Part shown: piece by piece, positions 60,481 to 64,000 of the stretch
Position numbering within the stretch: the stretch's first letter is position 1
How the letters are laid out: each line of letters starts with the position of its first letter
Source of the DNA: Campylorhamphus procurvoides
Taxonomy: Eukaryota > Chordata > Aves > Passeriformes > Dendrocolaptidae
Assembly: GCA_013396655.1 (NCBI GenBank)
Contig: WBMV01003298.1
Coordinates: forward strand, 2,662,312-2,726,311
Length of the DNA stretch: 64,000 nt
Reading direction: 5' to 3'
The notes under the pieces: model-generated
Database searches by the model: none
What the model was told of the DNA's origin: nothing
What the model saw: the letters and a program-made list of their open reading frames with translations, nothing else
Translations under genes and position numbers: made by a program

Positions 60481-63400
60481 CCCCCCTCCCTGCGGTGCTT
60501 CTCGGGTCTCTTCCCCTTTTTCGGGGGGGAGGAGATGAGAAAAAGGGTTAGGACTGGAAAATATCAGATGCTACTGCATCAAAAAGAAACCAAAAGGGAA
60601 AAAAAAGAAGCAGCAGAAAGAAAAGAAAATAAAATTAAAACCAACAGAGTCAAACACAGGAAGGAGATGTGATTGCAGTGGCTAATTTACCAGAAAGCAA
60701 TAGGAACAGGACCTCGAGTTGGGAAACTTTGAAACCCCAGCAAGGTCTGGCAGCTGCCGGGAGTGGGGAAGTGTGGCTGGCAGCATGTCTGAGGCTGGCA
60801 CCTCCCGCCTGCCAGCATGTGTCAGACCGTTTAGGATGTTAATGGAAAGAATTCACCAATTAAACATTGCATCCTTTTTTCCCCTTAAATGTTTTTCACG
60901 TGTGCTGTCCTGAATGGTAACCTCAAATTTTTTTAATGATGTAAAGCGTTTATGTTGTCTGTCTTCTGTAGCAAGGTGCTTTCCTCAGCTGTGATTCATC
61001 ACTTTGTTTTTCTTTTCCAATTAAGCTGCTCACTCGCAGCTCTGAGACAATCAGTGTCTCATCCCATGAGCTGGTCTCAGAATTATCAGCGAGTTTGTCC
61101 CTCAGATTGGGTGGGTTCTTGGTAGACCGGAGATGTTTTCAGTTTCAGGCTATTGTATTTTCCTGGCAGTTGTAACACGAGGGAGGTCAATGATCTATTA
61201 AAGTATGAGCAGGCTGGGAGGGGACTGATAAGAGTGGAGCCTTGATTGCATATGCAGACGTGCTCTTGGGTTTGCTCCTCCGAGACATCGCATCCCGTAA
61301 GAGAGCTCAGGCAGCTGCCGGGGCACCGGGGGCTACTCATTGCCCTTGGCTCAGAGTCTGTACGAAATGCTTAAATGCACTATGCCAGTAGTACTGTGTG
61401 TACATTAAACACGAGGATCAGCGAGTTAATTTTTGACGTTGTCAGGGCAATGTGCAGCACTCCCTGGTGAGCTTAGTCCCTTTTGGCAATGAGAGACCAG
61501 ATACTGAAGCTGAGATGCTTGAGAAGGGGAAGAAAGAGGAGGAATAGCAAACTCTTTGCAATTCCCAAGCATGGGAAGAGTGCTGAGCTATGGCACCTAT
61601 TGTTGGAGCCTCCTGTGTTTGCTGTAATTGGCTCCCACCTTCATCAGTGGCAGCTTCGGGGGTGCCCAGATACGGGGAGGAACAGGCCTGATCACCAAAT
61701 ATATTATTTTGCAGAAAGATTTAAAGTGAAACATGCTGGTTTTGCCAACACTTGCAGTAGACTTTCTGAAGTTTTGAATACTTTTGAATGACAGCTTTGA
61801 CTCAACTGCAGCCTGGCTTGCCTGGCTGGGCTCCCCAGTTGTGTCATCACCTCCCCTGTGGGTGATCTCACACCTTGTAGGAGGTGTGCTCTGGCAGCTG
61901 AACCACAGCTCCACTGAGGCACCACTTCAAGACCAAGTGTTTGTTGAAAACCAAAAGATAGTAGATCTCTGTTTTTAGAAATTAAGTACTAGACAGAGTG
62001 AGGGTTTTTAATGGAAAGGGTTGTTTGGGTTTTTTCCCCTCTGGAGAAAGCCACAATTTTCAGTAGAAAACCGTCGTGAAGGGAGTTTTTTGAGCAGCCC
62101 CAGGCAGCAGTTACTAAGATCCAGTATTAATGGAGGGATAAGAAATGAATGCAGTTGATCTTGTCCGTTTCTTGCTTTGACAGCATCTGTGAGTGAAACA
62201 CTGACTGCCACGTCATCCCGGTGTGGCACTTTCTTCTCTAAGAGTAGGTGGCCTGCATATATCTTTGTTTTTCTCTGAACGCCTACATGGTGTATGTGAG
62301 AATACTAGTCCCTTTCATGCCTTGGTGGATGTTTGTACACAAGTTGCCTGGTTCCTATGCTAACAGGACAGTGAGTAGCCAGGTTTATTCACACACTTTC
62401 GAGGCATACATGAAAGCTTTTAGGACCTGGGAGTTCTGCTGGGATGCTGTGTGCTGCACCAAGTGCTGTTTACAGGGGAAAATGTCATGAGCAGGTTCTA
62501 AACTTGATAGCCAAAAATGCCCTGTTCTGAATAGTGGATTTTTTTTTCCTCCTGTGTAGTGCTTCTCTAACTTGGTGATGACTTTTAGCCAAATATTTCT
62601 GGCCTGTCCTGCAGGAATCGCATTTAATTCTGTCAAACATTGTGGCTGGGAAGCTTCCTCTGCAACATCTGGGTATGAGCAGTGCTGGAAACAGGATCCT
62701 AGCAGAAATGAGCCTTGTCTCTGAACCATTGTGGTTTTTCTAATGAGATCAGTTTGCCACCTGCATCTCTCTGGGGTGTGACTTTATTTTAGAGATATTG
62801 TAAGTGTATAAACAACCTTCTGACCTTCCTCCTTTCCACGTATTGCTTTATGCTCCATTTCCTTCTCTTCCTCCCCATCCTCTCTCACAGTCCTGTGTCC
62901 TTGCAGATATTCCTTGCTGGCTTGAGACATGTTGCCAGCTGAACATTGTTTCACAGCTCCTTCAGACAAGAGGAGGAAAGAGCCTGTGTGGTGAGATGGA
63001 TAACCTGCAGGATTTAATGAGCACCTCCTAAATGGCAAAACCTGCTAAGCTCTGATAGTACCCTGGTTCTCACCCACTCTCTCCTGAGTGTTTGTGGTGG
63101 CTTGGTAGTGAAACCCCTGAGTGTATACATTGAATCAGCTGCTTCATTTCATGAGCAGAATGGATTTTATTAAAGAGTTATGAACAGTGAGACTGTGATC
63201 CAGGGACTCAATTGCCCTTCACAGGGTAATGCTCTGACAGGTTTATTACTGCTTTTCATTTAGGTTTCTCAGGTATAAGGAATTCATGTTGAAGGCCTGA
63301 ATGTTTGGCATTGTGTTTGTATTGTAATCAGTCAAAACAACATTGGCACTGAAACTTCTGTGGGAAGGTTGTTTGTCTACTTGGCATAACATGAAGGATT

Positions 63401-64000
63401 ATTAACATAACCAGTCTTGCAGGTGATGATAAATTCAACAAGCATGACTTCTACTTTTTTAAGTGGTTGGTTTTCATTATTATTAATCTTTCACATAGGT
63501 GCCTTATTCCAGGTGAGATAAATTCCTTTCAGAGCTAACCTAAACCTTGTAATTTGCCAGGAAACTAAGATAGCTTTTTATTAAAAATAGTTTTCCCCCT
63601 TAATGTAGCAACTAAAACCAGTGCTTTCCTTTTATCAAGTAGAAAGCAAAACATCATGACATTATCTGTTTTGCAAAGTTAACTTTACATTAAATTCTGT
63701 GTCTTACCAATCCACCCTAAGAGGAACAACATGTCTGTTAAATCACAGGATCAGTTTTGCTTTTTAATTCAGTTAAACACCTCCCCTCACCAACAGGCCA
63801 GGATGAAAATAGTTTTCAGTTCTTGTATACTTACGTTCAATATTGGGTGTAGCACCCTGACTCACAGAGGTCACACTGAGAATGGACATAATGCTAGTGA
63901 AGGGTTTGTGTGCATTTTGGGCCAACTTGCCCTTCTGATGTACCTACAGCCTCCTTTGTTGGGTTACTCACAGCTCTGACATAGTGTTGTCAGCTTATGT
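60481..64000. other. Intergenic or intronic DNA, no coding exon seen
   Basis: Begins with an A-rich stretch (about 60590-60670) and continues as mixed AT-rich DNA to the window end. No segment with a recognisable protein was found. If the CpG island upstream is a promoter, this may be first-intron DNA. Confidence 0.45.

Noticed and set aside
60481..64000. Search for PIK3CB coding exons
   Set aside because: No segment reads like the PIK3CB N-terminus; the gene, if adjacent, starts coding beyond the window.

Overview
This is vertebrate nuclear DNA, almost certainly from a bird. A CR1 retrotransposon 3' end at about 2.9 kb carries the usual avian/reptilian terminal octamer repeats. The one confident gene encodes an intronless FOXL2 of the short, alanine-poor, histidine-bearing form expected outside mammals. 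There is no sign of operons, phage, CRISPR or bacterial-style gene density. Nearly all of the short open frames are chance frames in non-coding DNA or in CpG islands.

Layout. (1) 1-25.4 kb: AT-rich intergenic DNA upstream of FOXL2, with a CR1 fragment, small GC-rich patches (5.4, 10.2, 17.7 kb), a 23-bp tandem duplication and several blocks that look like non-coding regulatory elements. The best of these, at 7.14-7.62 kb, holds three exact forkhead heptamers in 239 bp. (2) 25.4-31.7 kb: the FOXL2 CpG island, a near-perfect 34-bp inverted repeat about 1.3 kb before the start codon, a TATA-like box, the single-exon FOXL2 coding sequence (29480-30400, + strand) and a 3'UTR of about 1.3 kb ending at a polyadenylation signal. 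(3) 31.7-39.3 kb: a long GC/CpG-rich downstream flank with an AT-rich island, simple repeats and a pair of related elements of about 55 bp (34.3 and 36.7 kb). (4) 39.3-64 kb: intergenic DNA with a nine-unit minisatellite (49.2 kb), an assembly gap buried in poly-G (52.2 kb), a convincing but unidentified 81-nt exon candidate (54.3 kb) and an isolated CpG island with a GC box (60.1-60.5 kb).

FOXL2 is the forkhead transcription factor of ovarian granulosa cells, eyelid and pituitary. In mammals it sits in a gene-poor landscape, with distal upstream regulatory DNA (the goat polled-intersex interval) and PIK3CB on its 3' side. The window fits that arrangement: one transcription-factor gene in a regulatory desert, with an orphan promoter downstream that might belong to the next gene.

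Most notable: the upstream hairpin, a Ser-to-Cys change at an otherwise nearly invariant recognition-helix position of FOXL2, the duplicated downstream element, the forkhead-site cluster, the 81-nt exon candidate and the five-unit higher-order structure of the minisatellite. No conservation or expression search could be run, so enhancer and exon calls are inferences from sequence alone.
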